A stretch of DNA of 6,630 nt from JADKIH01 sp031427625 (lineage in GTDB: Bacteria; Bacteroidota; Bacteroidia; AKYH767-A; 2013-40CM-41-45). A program made the position numbers and the translations under genes. Of this stretch, positions 6,142-6,630 are shown one piece after another. The stretch is taken from contig JANPNV010000117.1 in the NCBI GenBank assembly GCA_031427625.1, positions 1 to 6,630 on the forward strand, given 5' to 3'. Position 1 is the stretch's first letter. Each line of letters opens with the position of its first letter. Under the pieces are notes generated by a model. The model was not told the origin of the DNA. It did not search any database and was given only the letters and a program-made list of their open reading frames with translations.

Positions 6142-6630
6142 TTATGATGCAATCATTCCAACCATGTGTGAAAAAAACCATTTATGTTTTTCGGTCGGAG
6201 GTTTTACAAAAGAGTAAATATCTTTTACGGCTAATGATGTACCGATAAATCCGAAAACGATTGCAATTATCCCGAATGACTTTGGCAATGATAAAATACC
6301 AAGAACAACAAGGGTTAATGAAAATAATGCAGTAATAATCGCAAAAAACCAGTCGATGAATGCAGTCTTATGCGTGATATAGGCATCTTTTCTGTATAAT
6401 GCCCTGTAACCCGAAAAGCTCAGGTAAAAACTGAATATAGCCACCAAGGTTAGGAACATGTTGTTATGCATTGGTGCCATAATAATGGCAGTAATTGCCA
6501 CGACTGTCATACACCAGAAAAAAACCTTACCCCATCGGCGATGTGACTTCCCTCCTTTTTTTACTATTAATGCCACAGGCGCTACGACAAATCCGATGCT
6601 GCCAGATGCAATATGAATAACCAGTAAAAT
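6142..6630 (-). CDS. Multipass membrane protein, DUF2306-like; 5' end beyond window, 3' end frameshifted
   Basis: The frame is open from the window edge (6630) to TAA at 6144-6142, 162 residues without an initiating Met. A GTG at 6576 could be taken as a start, but the 18 codons upstream (ILLVIHIASGSIGFVVAP) continue the first membrane helix, so the gene begins outside the window. Residues count from the edge. Predicted helices lie at about 1-23, 36-53, 57-75, 90-112 and 119-136. The loop KKGGKSHRRWGK (24-35) and the H-I-A-S-G before it resemble the HxxxG...HRxxG pattern of DUF2306-type predicted inner-membrane proteins. Several histidines (6, 30, 54, 149, 155) sit at helix ends, which would allow metal or heme binding, but that is speculation. 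The product stops at HMVGMIAS, before the last expected helix. It lies upstream of sucA on the same strand. The function is unknown, and the family call is from motif memory. Confidence 0.7.
   Translation of the reverse strand: MLLVIHIASGSIGFVVAPVALIVKKGGKSHRRWGKVFFWCMTVVAITAIIMAPMHNNMFLTLVAIFSFYLSFSGYRALYRKDAYITHKTAFIDWFFAIITALFSLTLVVLGILSLPKSFGIIAIVFGFIGTSLAVKDIYSFVKPPTEKHKWFFSHMVGMIAS

Noticed and set aside
6138..6150. Programmed ribosomal frameshifting in the membrane protein gene
   Set aside because: No slippery heptamer, internal Shine-Dalgarno-like stimulator or clear downstream hairpin is seen at the joint, and a second in-frame stop follows. Mutation or sequencing error is simpler.
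6142..6576. GTG at 6576 as start of a 144-residue protein
   Set aside because: The frame is open for 18 more codons to the window edge, and those codons encode the start of a typical first membrane helix (HIASGSIGF). GTG is therefore an internal valine.
1..6630. CRISPR array, insertion sequence, tRNA, rRNA or defence genes
   Set aside because: I saw no regularly spaced repeats, transposase motifs, tRNA-like cloverleaf or known defence domains. The genes are core metabolism.

Overview
The window most likely comes from a member of the Bacteroidota. The genome is AT-rich. Most starts lack a Shine-Dalgarno sequence (sucA is the exception), and the sucA start is preceded by a TAnnTTTG-type -7 box. 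The intergenic spacers hold AT-rich palindromic and direct repeats of a kind I associate with this phylum. The protein set (Nfu-N/NifU fusion, SucA of about 900 aa followed directly by SucB, a NadB-like flavoprotein, ThpR) also fits. No genus can be named from the sequence alone.

Layout, left to right. (1) 1-138, minus: the first 46 codons of an L-aspartate oxidase gene (nadB), cut by the window edge. (2) 139-299: a divergent spacer with a large imperfect palindrome built from four copies of TGTGATAATT. (3) 300-884, plus: a two-domain Nfu-type iron-sulfur carrier. (4) 903-1451, minus, convergent with nfu: a 2H-family RNA 2',3'-cyclic phosphodiesterase (thpR). (5) 1452-1881: a 430-bp spacer with a possible 39-codon small ORF on the minus strand, a degenerate direct repeat whose second copy carries a GATAGCTATC-centred hairpin, and a candidate terminator for the operon to its right. 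(6) 3129-1882 and 5875-3149, minus: the sucA-sucB operon for the E1 and E2 components of the 2-oxoglutarate dehydrogenase complex. (7) 5876-5939: a short promoter/leader segment for sucA with a 10-bp inverted repeat covering the ribosome binding site. (8) 5940-6630, minus: a multipass membrane protein gene (DUF2306-like), cut at its 5' end by the window edge and disrupted near its 3' end by a one-base frameshift and then an in-frame TGA.

How the genes fit together: SucB needs a lipoyl group on Lys44. Lipoyl synthase is a [4Fe-4S] enzyme that in other organisms depends on Nfu-type carriers, so nfu and sucAB share a biochemical thread. NadB feeds quinolinate synthase (NadA), another [4Fe-4S] enzyme. 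This is a sensible housekeeping neighbourhood, not a defence or mobile island. I found no clear new system. The most notable signals are the broken membrane-protein gene, the inverted repeat at the sucA start, and the intergenic repeats.
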